From assembly GCF_001653235.2 (NCBI RefSeq), contig NC_035792.1, positions 1,240,001 through 1,304,000 of the forward strand: a stretch of 64,000 nt of DNA. The letters are read 5' to 3'. The position numbers and the translations under genes were made by a program. Shown piece after piece: positions 12,636 through 23,462 of this stretch. The first letter of the stretch is position 1; each line of letters begins with the position of its first letter. The stretch comes from Pochonia chlamydosporia 170. Lineage: Eukaryota; Ascomycota; Sordariomycetes; Hypocreales; Clavicipitaceae. The notes under the pieces were generated by a model. The model had not been told where the DNA came from. It saw nothing but the letters and a program-made list of their open reading frames with translations, and did no database searches.

Positions 12636-14650
12636 ATGGACCCGGTCTCTGTAGCTGGTCTCGCGCTTGGCGTAGCATCACTTGGCCTTCAGGTGTATAC
12701 TGGTTGCATTCAAGGTATGAACTACCGATTCGTCGTTACAAATCATTGGTATTTAGAAAAGCAAGCCGTGGCTAATATCGCTTTTTGGGTCATCCAGGTA
12801 TACAGCTATTGATTACGGCACTGGGCTACGATGATGAGTGCAAGTACCTTAACTTGAGGCTTCGAATGGAGCAGCAGCGTCTTTTCGCATGGAGCGAAAC
12901 TTCAGGGCTGCTGGATCTGGAGGCCAAGAATCATGATAAGATTCTCAACTCAAATATCTTCAACCTACACCGCCAAACGGTGCTGGATATGCTGGTGCAG
13001 ATTCAATGTCTCTTCGATGAGTTCACACAGCACCAACGTAGACACAACAACCTCAAGGCTGATCGAGATGACGACGGCTTGCTCAGTGCACCAGAAAAGG
13101 ACGCCAAGCTAGCCAACTTTCCCATGTCAGACAGAAAGCGAGACTTTATCAAGAATGCCATGGCCAGTCTCAGGGCTAAATCTCAAGAGGGGTATCAACG
13201 CCTTCGATGGGTGTCTTTTGATAAAGTTGCTTTTGAGCTGCTGCTGTCCAAGTTTTCGGCTTTGAACGATAACATGACGAACATTTTGGATCACTCGCTG
13301 CAGGTAGAAATCCGTAACACCGTGCAAGACACGAATAGGGGAGTTTTGCTTTTGCACCAAAAGATTGCCGATTTGGGCCACCTCGTGCTGGCATTGAAAT
13401 CGCAGCTAGCCGCCGGAGCCGAGTCACCCTTGGGTTCCTCACGCCTATCCCAATCGGAAAAAGCAGCGAGCATTGAGGCTTTGATGCAGTTATCCAAACT
13501 TGCCAAGTTCAAGGCCTTTAACGAGACAATTGACCCCAAAACAGGAAAGCTGACTCAAGTAGACGAAGCGGCGGTTAAATTTCTTGAGCTTGCCAAACCA
13601 TCAGAGCCACACAATGTCCAGGTGCCGCGTTATCTGATAGAATTAGATGCTAATGTGGATGAATCGGATGAACCCCGCTGCGAAGCCATTTTAAAGACTG
13701 CAAATGGCAAGAAGAAAGTATGGATAGAGTGGAAAGACTATGACACGGTGGGGTTGAGCCCTGATACACTATTGAAGAAAGATATTGTTGATCGGGTGAG
13801 GAAATTAGCATCTTTACTAAATCATAGCCCGAAGCCGGAAGCCTTCAGGACACCACACTGTCTCGGGTTCTTCGATAAAGCGGACCCCGATATCCCCGCA
13901 GATGATGTTGATGTCCTTGACAGGCGGCTAGGTCTCATATTCGAGCGACCCAACAACGACTTGCTGCATACTACTCTTCCTCCGGTGTCTCTTCACGACC
14001 TCCTGCAAGATGATCGGGTTAGGAAGCCCCGCGTGACGGAACGAATCCGATTAGCAAATGCCCTCAGCAACTGCGTGTTATATCTACATGCTGTCAACTG
14101 GTTGCACAAGGGTCTTCGGAGTCACAATGTGCTGTTCTTCCGTACGCGATCTGGGCACGTGGACTACCGTCAACCGTATCTCTCGGGGTTTGACTTTTCA
14201 CGCCCAGGAGGGTCAGACGAGATGACAGATGTGCCGGGGGATGATGCAGAAGAGGATTTATACAGACACCCCAATGCGCAGGCAAACAGGAAGCGAGAGA
14301 GGCAAAGATCCAAGAAGAGCTTTGATATCTATAGTCTAGGCGTTATATTTGTGGAATTGGCTCACTGGAAGACAGTGGACCAGGTTCTCGGGATTGATAT
14401 GCGACGAGCCAGAGGGAAGCCAGAAATTTTGCGACAAGTTCGGGATAAGTTGCTTGAAGATGCGCAAATCGCAGATATTGGTGCGGAGATGGGTGAAAAG
14501 TTCGAAGACGCGACCAAGACGTGTCTCGTTGGTGAGACGAGGTCCGATGTTTTGTCAGGCGATGACAAAGACACAGCGGGAGTTGCTGAGAAACTGTCGG
14601 TAACATTTTACGAGGATGTAGTGAAAAGGCTTGCGCAAGTTGTAGTATGA
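12636..14650 (+). CDS. HeLo-domain protein with C-terminal pseudokinase (MLKL-like architecture)
   Basis: Two exons (12636-12714 and 12798-14650, 83 bp intron, GTATGA..CATCCAG) give 643 aa. The first exon supplies MDPVSVAGLALGVASLGLQ, the hydrophobic N-terminal helix typical of HeLo (HET-s/LopB) domains, which in characterised fungal proteins inserts into membranes and kills the cell. The HeLo-like helical region runs to about residue 220. A kinase-like domain follows from about 285 to 620, with a retained lysine in VWIEWK. Two catalytic positions are lost: HRDLKxxN reads HKGLRSHN (463-470), so the catalytic Asp is Gly, and DFG reads GFD (490-492). It is therefore predicted to be a pseudokinase. 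HeLo plus pseudokinase parallels mammalian MLKL. No HET-s prion motif is visible. The start is set by the spliced first exon. Confidence 0.85.
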
Positions 14651-15279
14651 GCGGCACACACCTCTTGGCAATGCATGAGAATACGAACCGACTTTGCAGT
14701 TGCAGAGTCCGTGTGCTGTTTTACATCTCAGTCGAATGGGATGTATTTCACAAGGACGATGTCGCAGAAAGCACAGTTGATGAAGTTCCAAATTGCTCGT
14801 TTTGCGACCAACAATGCACCGGTATGCCAGAGTCCGAGGCGGCAACTTGGGAGGGGATTCGTGGGAAATTGCCATGCGGATCGTATTTGCGAATTATGAC
14901 AAATTGGTAGAGGAAGAGTCTTGGCATTGATGCTACACGAAAGAATCTCCATTGGGTAATAATAATTTCATGGAATTGCCGTCCTTTCGGGGTACAGAGT
15001 TACAGACCAACACCAACACCATCACCAACAGAACACGTGTGGTGGTTTTTGTTTGTTGGGTTGAGTCAAGTAAGTCTGGTCTGTGTGACGTCTACTTCGT
15101 ACTCTCTGCCCAGCCAACGACGTGATGACTTGATCCAACCTTGACACCAGCTAGACCTTGACTTCTCCACATGCCGTTCTTGCCGACACCGCCTCGCTTA
15201 CTCTTCATTGCCATCCGTCTCACTTGCATGTTGGTATCGGGACGGAGTCAAAGGGTGAGTTGGAAGTGTGGGTGAGGGA
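14651..15279. other. Intergenic region (0.63 kb), convergent 3' ends
   Basis: Lies between the ends of the HeLo pseudokinase (+) and the first RLRGG micro-protein gene (-). Likely holds both 3' untranslated regions. A CACGTG hexamer lies near 15034. I see no gene. Confidence 0.45.
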
Positions 15280-15831
15280 TTAGCAGCAGCATTCGCAGCA
15301 CTCGAAGCAGCAAAGGCCGGCGCAGATGCCACAGCAAATTGCCTGTTTTTGTGTCCTGTCAGCGTCGGCCAATTCTCTGATACTTCAATAGTCGTGGTGG
15401 ACCGGCATGGGGGGGCGAGGAAGTAGCTCGGAGATAATGATGATGATGAATAAGTAGTCTTACCTCGCCTTCACCGTTGTGGCCGCCTCGAAGGCGCATC
15501 GCATCGGTAGACATGGGCTCAACCGGACGCTGCGAAACTCATGTCAGTGGAGGCACTCCAAGCAATGTACTGATTGTGTGGTCAATTATTTCAATGTCGC
15601 GAGTGCTGCCAAGAGGCGACTCCTCCACGTGGTGTAAGTGGTTGCGGGTGGGAGCCTCCTTGGTGACAAGTAACATCAAATGGCGAACAATAGACGAAAC
15701 AACTGTCAAACGAGTTCGTGAACAGGCCAGGTAGGTAGTGCAAAACGTACGGGCTGCTCGGTGCTAGTTCGGGACTCAGGAACGACAGCAGGAGCCGGCT
15801 CCGAGGTTATCTGTTGCTGAGTAGCAGGCAT
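15280..15831 (-). CDS. RLRGG/Cys-tail micro-protein, copy A
   Basis: Three small exons encode 69 aa: 15831-15751 (27 codons), 15529-15464 (22 codons) and 15342-15280 (20 codons plus TAA). Both introns are phase 0: 221 bp (GTACGT..TTTCGCAG) and 121 bp (GTAAGA..AAAACAG). The product starts MPATQQQITSEPAPAVVPES, passes through EPMSTDAMRLRGGHNGEGE and ends AICCGICAGLCCFECCECCC, with 10 Cys in the last 20 residues. There is no signal peptide. The Cys-rich tail recalls CYSTM-type membrane-associated micro-proteins and could be palmitoylated or bind metal; this is inference. A paralogue at 19845-20086 shares the STDAxRLRGG core, the tail and the exon 1/exon 2 splice position. RLRGG is also the end of ubiquitin, perhaps coincidentally. 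Function unknown. Confidence 0.8.
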
Positions 15832-17837
15832 TGTTTGATACGGGCAAGTATCGAAATAACGATGTTGAAGTGTTGAGAGGCTGTAAGGTTGGCGATGAAT
15901 ACGGATGTTTGAAGCTGGATGCGACCTTTGCGACAGCGGGCAACTACAAGCCTTTTAAAGAGCAAGCCAACAAAGAATTCGGGAAGCAGGTGAAGTCAGC
16001 TCAGCTCAGGGTTCTCTGCTCTCCTTGCCAACGACGTAATTCGACGAGGACATTACCGCTCTTGGACAAAGCAGCTACAGGTACCCATTTTGTGGCGTTT
16101 CTCACGAAGGGGATTTGTCCGTCGAGATGGGTCGCCCTGGTTTGCGAGAAGATGTGAGAGGGAACTAGTGCCTGGATCATAAGATCAGAGCGGCGCCAAT
16201 AGTAGAGGCGAATAGATGAATGATTGGCAGTGAGATGGGTTTGATGAGCGGGCAGTGTTGTGGCGCCGGCACGGGACTGCCGAGAATGTGGTGATGGGAC
16301 GGGATTATTATGGAGAAGTCTGGTACGAGTAGTCTTATTGAAAGTCGGCATGTTCGAGGATTACAGTAGTTACATGTTTGCTTCATTCAAGGGTACAGGA
16401 GGGTGGTGTAGATGCGTGGCGGCGATTCGTCCAGTTGCATCATCAGGTCAGGGCACGCTGTGTGTGATGCAAAGTGCCAATAATGTTGGACAAGTTACTG
16501 TCACGGGGCTGCCGGGAATGACTGTTGAGGTCTCTCGTTGGGCCAGGGACTGGTACTTCGACGCCATGAAGAATGAAGCTCGATGGGGGATATCGTGCTT
16601 TTCGTGCTTGGCTGACGAAGATGTGTCGAGATGAAGTCGAACTCGATGCGATCCTTGATGTTCCATGTTTGGATACTCGACTCCCCCCACAGTGACATCT
16701 CACGGTCCCTGTTTCTCGGAATATCGGCATCGCCAAGCCTCCCCCTTAACCTAATTCATCATGGGGCCCAAAGCCATTGTGGCTCGTACGGTGACGATGA
16801 TGGAGCTGCACGGCCTCGTTTGCTAAACGTCGTTTGGACTGGCTGTACGAAGAAGCACCGAAGTCGTGAACTGCTCGCGTTGCGCGACCTGAGTCGGTGA
16901 TGGCGGTGCAATGCTACCACGTTTTTTGGGCACAGGAGTCGCCGATGCTGGACTCAAGATTACTGCGTGGGTTGGTGTTCACTGCATCTGGCGTCATTCG
17001 GTTTGGTTCCGAAAGTGTTGCGAGTGTGGCTGTAGGTGGTCGATTGCGGGTATGTTGCGACGCGATGGCTGAAAACAAGCTTTTCGTGTTTCTCGCTGCA
17101 GGGCTTTAAGATGTGAGGTATGTGATGATGAGGTTGGATCTCTGGTGTGCTGACTGGCGATGGATTGCATGGCGACTCCTGTGCAGAGTATGATGTGAGA
17201 GAGTTGAGGGTTCGTACTGGCGACTTGTGTTGCGGAGAGAATTATGTGAGCGAGTTGGGAGGCGGACATTTGACGTTGGGCCATGGGGAATATACAACAT
17301 GGCATTCGTGAATGGTTCTCTAAAGTAATTATTACATGTAGATGCGTGATTTTCTTCATGTTCTCACATGGATGAATGCTCTGTCTTCGTGGCTTGGGCT
17401 GTGCCATATTTCAACAAGCGCCACCCATCCAGTCACATCACATCTACGGAGTATCCAAAGCAACATGGGAACATTATTTGCGTCCAACTTCTCATCCATA
17501 CTCGCCATCATCCTACGTTCCTCTTCTCATCCAAAAAGAACAATGGCCCGTGCAAGCTCATTCACAATGTTCAGACCAGCGCCTTTTGGTTTATTAACTG
17601 CATGCTCGGGTATGCTATCCGGCGGGGATGACCATTGTTCTAGACTTCGGGTGAATCGAGTCCAGTCCTTCCAACCTCACGCAACGTAGCCATTGCTTCC
17701 ATTTCAATAACATTCGATCAATTGGGGTACATAGCCTCCGCTGATACTTAAACTCTAGAGGTCATGTTTCCATGAGCACAAGGAGATTCGCGTCCACTCG
17801 CCAACATCCACACACGCGTTCACACCTCAACATAAAG
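15832..17837. other. Intergenic region (2.0 kb)
   Basis: Divergent upstream region shared by micro-protein A (-) and the secreted peptidase (+). A TACGGAGTA element lies at 17445-17453. No supported gene, although several open frames of 60-140 codons overlap on both strands. Confidence 0.45.
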
Positions 17838-19621
17838 ATGAAGCTCTCAATTAGCCTCCTAGGCTACTCATCCAGCCTCTTCACCGTCTCTCACGCCTCA
17901 GCCTTCAACTGGGACGCCATAACACCAACATGGGACCTCCGCTACACCCAATGCTACTCCAAATTCGAGTGTGCCCGCATCCTCATGCCCCTAGACTATC
18001 TCAACACCACCGACAACCGCACCGTCGCCATCGCCGTCCTCAAAGTCCCAGCGACAGTGGACGTCACTGACCCAGCATACGGCGGCACCCTCATGGTCAA
18101 CCCCGGCGGGCCAGGGGACTCTGGAATCGTGCACATGCTCAAGAACGGGCGCTACATCCAGCACCAGATTGACGGGCACAAGCACTACGAGGTATTGTCC
18201 TTTGATTTGCGCGGCGTGGCATACAGCACCCCCCGTGCGGACTGCTATTCCAACGAGGCGGCACGAGAGGCAGCGACATGGCAGAGCCGTGGGCTAGGAG
18301 ATCTGGATTCTTCTGACGAGGGACTGAAGAAGCATCTTGTCTTGTCAAAGGCGTATGGGTACCAGTGTGCACGGTATAGAGATGAAGGTGTGGATTTTAA
18401 CATCCATGAGTATACGTCTACCGCGTCGATTGCAAGAGATATGCTACGATTGGTGGATGAGACGGAGGCATTAAGGCAGAAGAAGCTCGAAGTGCGGACA
18501 GCGGCTCAAGTGCCTTTGGGTGGTGGCAACAAGGAGCCTAGATTAATGTACTACGGGACCTCGTACGGGACGATATTAGGAAATACGTTTCTGTCCATGT
18601 TTCCGGGGCGAGTGCGGAGAATGATGCTAGATGGTGTGGTCGTGCCAGAAAGCTGGATTGATGTTGTGAGTTTCCCCCTTGGCATTAGACTCAACACCAC
18701 TGACGGTTACAGGACTGGAGCGGCAATTTCAGAGATACCGAAAATGCAAACGACTACCTCTACCAGACGTGTTTCAATGCCAAATCAAACTGTACCCTTC
18801 GGAAAGATACCGATAAATCTTGGCACGACATCCAACGCCGCGTCGACGAACTGATTGAGCGTCTCAATGCGGATCCTGTACCTGGGCCAACTGACAATGG
18901 ACCTGAAATCTTCATCACCGGCTCAGATATAATGGGTCTCATCTTTTCGCAGCTCTACTCGCCATTGGACTTCTTCGAGGGTCTCTCTACTACACTTGCG
19001 CAAGCCATCGACGGGAACTACACACGCGTTATTCGGAGCCTTGTGCCACCCACACCTGCAAAGAATGGTGAGGACGAAGAGCCTGCAGACGGGATAATCC
19101 GCTGGTTCACATGGATGTCCTCGACATTTGCGTCCATTGCGTGTGCCGACGCCAACGACACGACTGGCCAGCCCCTCCAACACTGGAAACGTCTCCTTCA
19201 ACGACTGGAGAATCAGTATCCGAAACTAGGCGCCATGACGGCATCGACGTCAATCCTGTGCTCTGGTTGGCAGTCACATCCCAAGTATCGCTTCACCGGA
19301 CCGTTTACGTCTCCTGAGCCGGATGAGAGGGAGGTTGAGGGGCGGCCGTCTGCTCCGCTGCTGCTGCTGTCGAGTTTATATGATCCTATTACGCCGTTGG
19401 CTAGTGCGCGGACTGTTGCGAAGGGTCATCCGGGGGCGAGGGTGGTGATGCAGAGAGGTGTAGGGCACTGCACCTTGCTGGCTGGGCCGAGTAATTGTAC
19501 GAGGGGGGTGATGAGGGCGTATATGGCGACGGGGGATGTTCCTGCGGAGGGGACGGTTTGTGAGGGCGATTGTAGGCCTTTTGAGAGTTGTCCGTTTGAG
19601 AGGGGGAGGTTGCCGAGGTGA
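17838..19621 (+). CDS. Secreted alpha/beta-hydrolase serine peptidase, tripeptidyl aminopeptidase-like (S33)
   Basis: Two exons (17838-18665 and 18713-19621, 47 bp intron GTGAGT..GTTACAG) give 578 aa. The chosen Met at 17838 starts a signal peptide (MKLSISLLGYSSSLFTVSHA, cleavage near SASA-FNW); an upstream in-frame Met at 17772 would bury it. The fold signatures are those of the TAP/proline-iminopeptidase type: oxyanion motif NPGGPGDSG, nucleophile elbow GTSYG (Ser about 242), acid in LYDPITP (Asp about 500) and histidine in GVGHCTL (His about 528). A TAP-like C-terminal domain with paired cysteines (CEGDCRPFESC) follows. Several N-glycosylation sequons support secretion. Family members remove short peptides from N-termini of extracellular proteins. 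The two RLRGG micro-protein genes flank it; no functional link is shown. Confidence 0.9.
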
Positions 19622-19844
19622 TTTGACGTGATTGTGAAAGATTAGCGGGCATGGATGAAGACTGTTATCTGAGTTTGTGGGCTTGGACAAGTATATCAAG
19701 GCTGATTCTACAATGGGCCAAAAACACAGATCAAGATAGTGACACCCAGACTCAGTCAGATCCTCCAGGAGGATCATAGTAGCGAAGCTAATTGTATTCT
19801 CTGAGGCTATCACTACCTCTCATCGTGTATAGTGAACACATCCT

Positions 19845-20086
19845 CTAACAGCACTCCTCGCTACATCCGCAGCAGCAGAAATCGCAAGAAGCCTCCTCTC
19901 CGCCTCGAAGTCTAGCAGCATCGGTGCTCATTTCCGGCTCGGCCACCTAACAAGTCAGCATCAGTATCAAAACTCAAAGCTCTAAGCTTAAACACGCACT
20001 GGCTGCTGCGACTCGGTCACACTCGCAGGATTAACAGGCAAGTTCTCCATCTTGGTAGAGGGTTGGTTGACAATTTCGCCGGCCAT
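19845..20086 (-). CDS. RLRGG/Cys-tail micro-protein, copy B
   Basis: Two exons (20086-20000, 29 codons; 19946-19845, 33 codons plus TAG) encode 62 aa. The 53 bp intron is phase 0 (GTGCGT..TTGTTAG). The protein starts MAGEIVNQPSTKMENLPVNP, has the core AEPEMSTDAARLRGGEEAS and ends CDFCCCGCSEECC. It is a clear paralogue of the gene at 15280-15831: same Gln-Pro codons immediately before a phase-0 intron, same STDAxRLRGG core and same Cys tail. Copy A carries one extra intron between the core and the tail. A TATATATA run lies about 70 bp upstream of the ATG (20152-20160). No signal peptide; function unknown. The shared core makes chance open frames unlikely. Confidence 0.8.
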
Positions 20087-20151
20087 TTTGATCGTAGTAT
20101 GTTCTTGGTATTGCACTTGGATATTTAGTGTACAACGAGAAACTTTGATAC

Positions 20152-20160
20152 ATATATATA
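20152..20160 (-). promoter_or_regulatory. Candidate TATA box of micro-protein B
   Basis: An uninterrupted TA alternation, read on the minus strand, 66-74 bp upstream of the ATG at 20086. Spacing fits a core promoter. Confidence 0.4.
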
Positions 20161-20283
20161 CTAGGCAAATTGTTATCAGGTAAATAGCGATATTTAATTC
20201 AACCCCCGGCCCGGCCCCTGACCCAAAAAGCTCAGCCACGACAATGCATTCCGGCTATCACGGCACCGGGCTGCAGGTTCTTT

Positions 20284-20302
20284 GTTCGGACGTGTTCCGA
20301 AC
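20284..20302. promoter_or_regulatory. Perfect inverted repeat GTTCGGA-N5-TCCGAAC upstream of micro-protein B
   Basis: Seven-base arms with a 5 bp spacer, about 200 bp upstream of the copy B start. It contains CGG-N7-CCG, the geometry bound by many Zn2Cys6 dimers. Confidence 0.4.
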
Positions 20303-21344
20303 GCTGAGCGCGCCCAACTAATAGGATACAATTACGGTGCCACCTGTTTCACCTTCCAGGCGCTTTATCACTTTCCGGTTTGTTTGTCGAGGGTAGCAAT
20401 TGGGTGTGATGATGTGGTTGGGCTGCATTTACCTGCTGCTTTGGCGGGCGGCGACATGATCAGCTTGGGGCTATGCAATGGTTGTGGCCGGATAATTTCG
20501 TTTTGTGGCCAGGTTTAAGCGGTGAATGAGGTATTTGGAGGCCGTAGAGTTATTTCCATGGTTAATCTATCCGAGTTGTTGGTGAGTATGGCGGGATGGC
20601 TGTGCGATGCCGCGATCATTTCGGTGTGGATATCTGAGGCGTGAGTATAGGTTTATTGTTTACTTGGATGTTTTGAAAGGGTTAGGTTATTGGTGCCCGT
20701 TCTGTTATTAGTTTGAGGGCTTACAAGACTGGAGGTTGCTACTGGATACATGGATGTGAACGGATGTAGTTGTAAATGCGGTTCACCGCTTCCAGGTATT
20801 GAGACTCGAGGATGAAGACAGGAATTAGCCTGTAAGTCAGCAAGCCGTGAAGTAGCTCGGCTGTAGACGGAAGGCTTCAACAAAGAACACCTTTCAGGGG
20901 CATTTGTGAAGCACCCTGGTGTCAGTCTACAGCCAACAGCATGTACTGCTGAGACTGAAGCCAGGGTCTGGTCTAGATTGACGGCAAGCTGTGAACGAAG
21001 AACAGAGCGAGAAAGATCTCCAGAGGGCAAATCTAGACTCTGAGCGTTATGTGCTTGCAGCTCGAGCCTCACACCGTCAGTGTGTCCTTCCTACTCACCA
21101 ATGTGCAAGATTGTTTTGGCTAAACTTAAATGGGACCTTTTCTCTTCATGAGTTGTTTTCAACCTAAAAGCAGTTACAAACTAGGCTTAACCCATTTGGA
21201 TAGCTCATTGCACATTGATACGAAGCTTCTCCATGAGCGAGCAATACAGACATTTTCACAATGAATTTGTATAACTATGTTACCAGTACATAAGCGAGAT
21301 ACGCTTCCCTTATATGAAATGGCAAATGGCCCTGTCATTGGCCC
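20303..21344. other. Intergenic region (1.0 kb)
   Basis: Lies upstream of micro-protein B and downstream of the duplicated-domain gene. A 139-codon minus-strand frame at 20653-21072 has no recognisable features and was not called. Nothing else seen. Confidence 0.4.
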
Positions 21345-22138
21345 TCACATCTCCCTCAAGCATATTAGACTCTCCATCTCATACCCCGAATGCCCATTCT
21401 GCGTCTCCACCGCCGTATACACTCTAAACCCAAACCCGTCCAAGACCTCCAACACACTCATGACCAGGAACTGCGAGCGGACAGCATCTTCACCCGCCGC
21501 CAGCCATGTATTCCCATGCATTTTCAATTTCACCCTATCGCCAGATACTTCCTGACTTGATACGCGAATACCAAGGGTCTTGACGAGGGTATCACCAAGA
21601 TTCGGGGGTACATCGCCCACAATTTTGAGTTTATTCAGGTGGTCAAACGACACTACTATGAACTGTGCTGGTGGCGGTGGTGATAGTTTGCGAAAGAAGA
21701 GCGAGCCTTGGCAACGTCAGCATAACCTTTAAGGTGTGTAGCATGAGAGAACAGCATACCTTTATCAACAGAAAGTCTGAGAGTAAATCTCACAGACGTG
21801 CAAGTCACCCAGCCCATAGTATACAGCTTCTCCACAACGACTAGTATAAGTTTCCGCGACTCATCATCACCCTTTATATTAGGAATCCACGGCGTCCCAT
21901 TGAGTTTGATCTCCTGCGCGCCCGCCACGGACTGAATGCTGTCGAGGCCTTTGGCCCAGGTGTCACGTATAATGGCGTGGATTGCAGTTACCACTGGCTG
22001 CGGGAACCCGATGAGTCTGAAGCGGTCGTAGGCGCTTATACTTAGGCATGCGAATGGAGGCTGACTTGGCCTTTGGATGTGATTGTTTACTGCTTCGGAG
22101 TATGGGGGTGGTTCTTTGTGTTCTTCTGAGGATAGCAT
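21345..22138 (-). CDS. Uncharacterised protein with an internally duplicated domain
   Basis: Two exons (22138-21760, 21706-21345; 53 bp intron GTATGC..GCCAAG) give 246 aa. I do not recognise a named family. The N-terminus (MLSSEEHKEPPPYSEAV) is short and proline-rich, with a PPPY motif that could bind WW or arrestin domains. Two copies of one unit follow. Copy 1 has 'IKLNGTPW' followed by 'SRKLILVVVEKLYTMGWV'. Copy 2 has 'LKMHGNTW' followed by 'SQFLVMSVLEVLDGFGFR'. The shared pattern is K-hydrophobic-x-G-x-x-W, then S-R/Q, a hydrophobic helix and G-W/F, giving a compact alpha/beta module repeated in tandem. The intron falls between the copies. No signal peptide or membrane span is evident. 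Moderate confidence that it is a real gene, from length, splice signals and the repeat. Confidence 0.72.
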
Positions 22139-23462
22139 TTCAATAGATTATTCCCGCGAGTTTGAGTTGAGCTTATGGCTTTTTGGTATATTTGCCATTG
22201 ATGATTGATGGTTTATGGTGACGTTCATTGTTGATATAGATGAGATGTTGCCAAGCATGCTGACGACAACGTTGCCTGAATAGGAAACCGCCGTTCAATT
22301 GATGTCAGCCGAGTGCGAGTGCGAGCGTGTAGTGAGCGCTGAGCCTGCTATGCATTAGGCTCGAATGAGTTGCCCTAAGGAGCTGTGAGTTGACGGGTAA
22401 CCTGTGATGGCATCAGTTTGGGTATTTACATTCTGGGCATGAGAAACGGTTTACAGCCGTGTTTTGTAAGTCGACCGAGTTTCATTGACTTCCATGGACG
22501 CGAGTTATTGTGCAATTAACAGCCAAGCAACTGAAGGCCTTCATACGGTAAGTTGGGAACCCAAACTGTGGTATGTTGTTGTACACTTGCCTACGAATAG
22601 ATGCAAGTTAATGCAGACGGTATAAGAGAAGCGTGTTCTGTCTTTCCAACATGTTGGCTCATTGATCGAGCTTTACCGTGGAAGTGATGACGCCTCAACA
22701 ACTAGTTCATCGTTTTTGCAACGAACTTAGTTGGCGCTTATTTTGTTTTTTGACTAGCCAGCACTACATATGCATGTAAAGATTTAGCAGCTCAAGCTAA
22801 CTATGCCGCCTACGCGTCAATCAGCCAAGTAAGCATCAAGCAACCACTCAATCTTAAGTCCTCATGGCATCTACTTAATCAATGCAAGTGTTCTTCGATC
22901 TACGAGAATGATGTATCATTATGTAATAAGTCTAAAGTGCCACACTCTAGTCGTTATGAGCCCCAAAATGCTGCGAAGACGTCAGCTAGCTTGTCAAGGG
23001 CCTTATTCTGTTTTAATAAAACTCTTCCAAGAATACGTAAGCACTTTAGAGCGGTTTCTTTCGCCATTGGACTGTGATAGATTCAACGTGACAGGCATGC
23101 AGTTCTCCCTCACATGAACCGAGTTCTTGAAATGAGATCGTTAGTCGTCCACAACCGCTAGCAGCGACAAAAGCGGCAACTATACAAGTCGAAGCACATC
23201 ATTACACGAATGAAAGATATGATGTACCCGTGGAAACGTAGCCATGTGCAAAGAAAGCCGCCAAAAAGATCCATGTTTGAATCTGCCTGTTCTGCCACCC
23301 ACTCACCCATACACTCACAGTTCAATTACAACATCACGCAACATACGTCACGCCTACTCCTGGGTGGGAAATATGTAGTCCATTCGAGTTCAAACCAAGT
23401 AATTTGACAAAAGCCTCCACTATCCCATTGTCTCACTCACGAACATAAACTAGCCCTTTCAT
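22139..23462. other. Intergenic region (1.3 kb), AT-richer
   Basis: Between the duplicated-domain gene and the P450, both on the minus strand. Only short open frames occur. I see no repeat, RNA gene or relic that I can support. Confidence 0.4.

Noticed and set aside
20653..21072. 139-codon minus-strand frame
   Set aside because: No domain, signal or splice partner; composition not coding-like.
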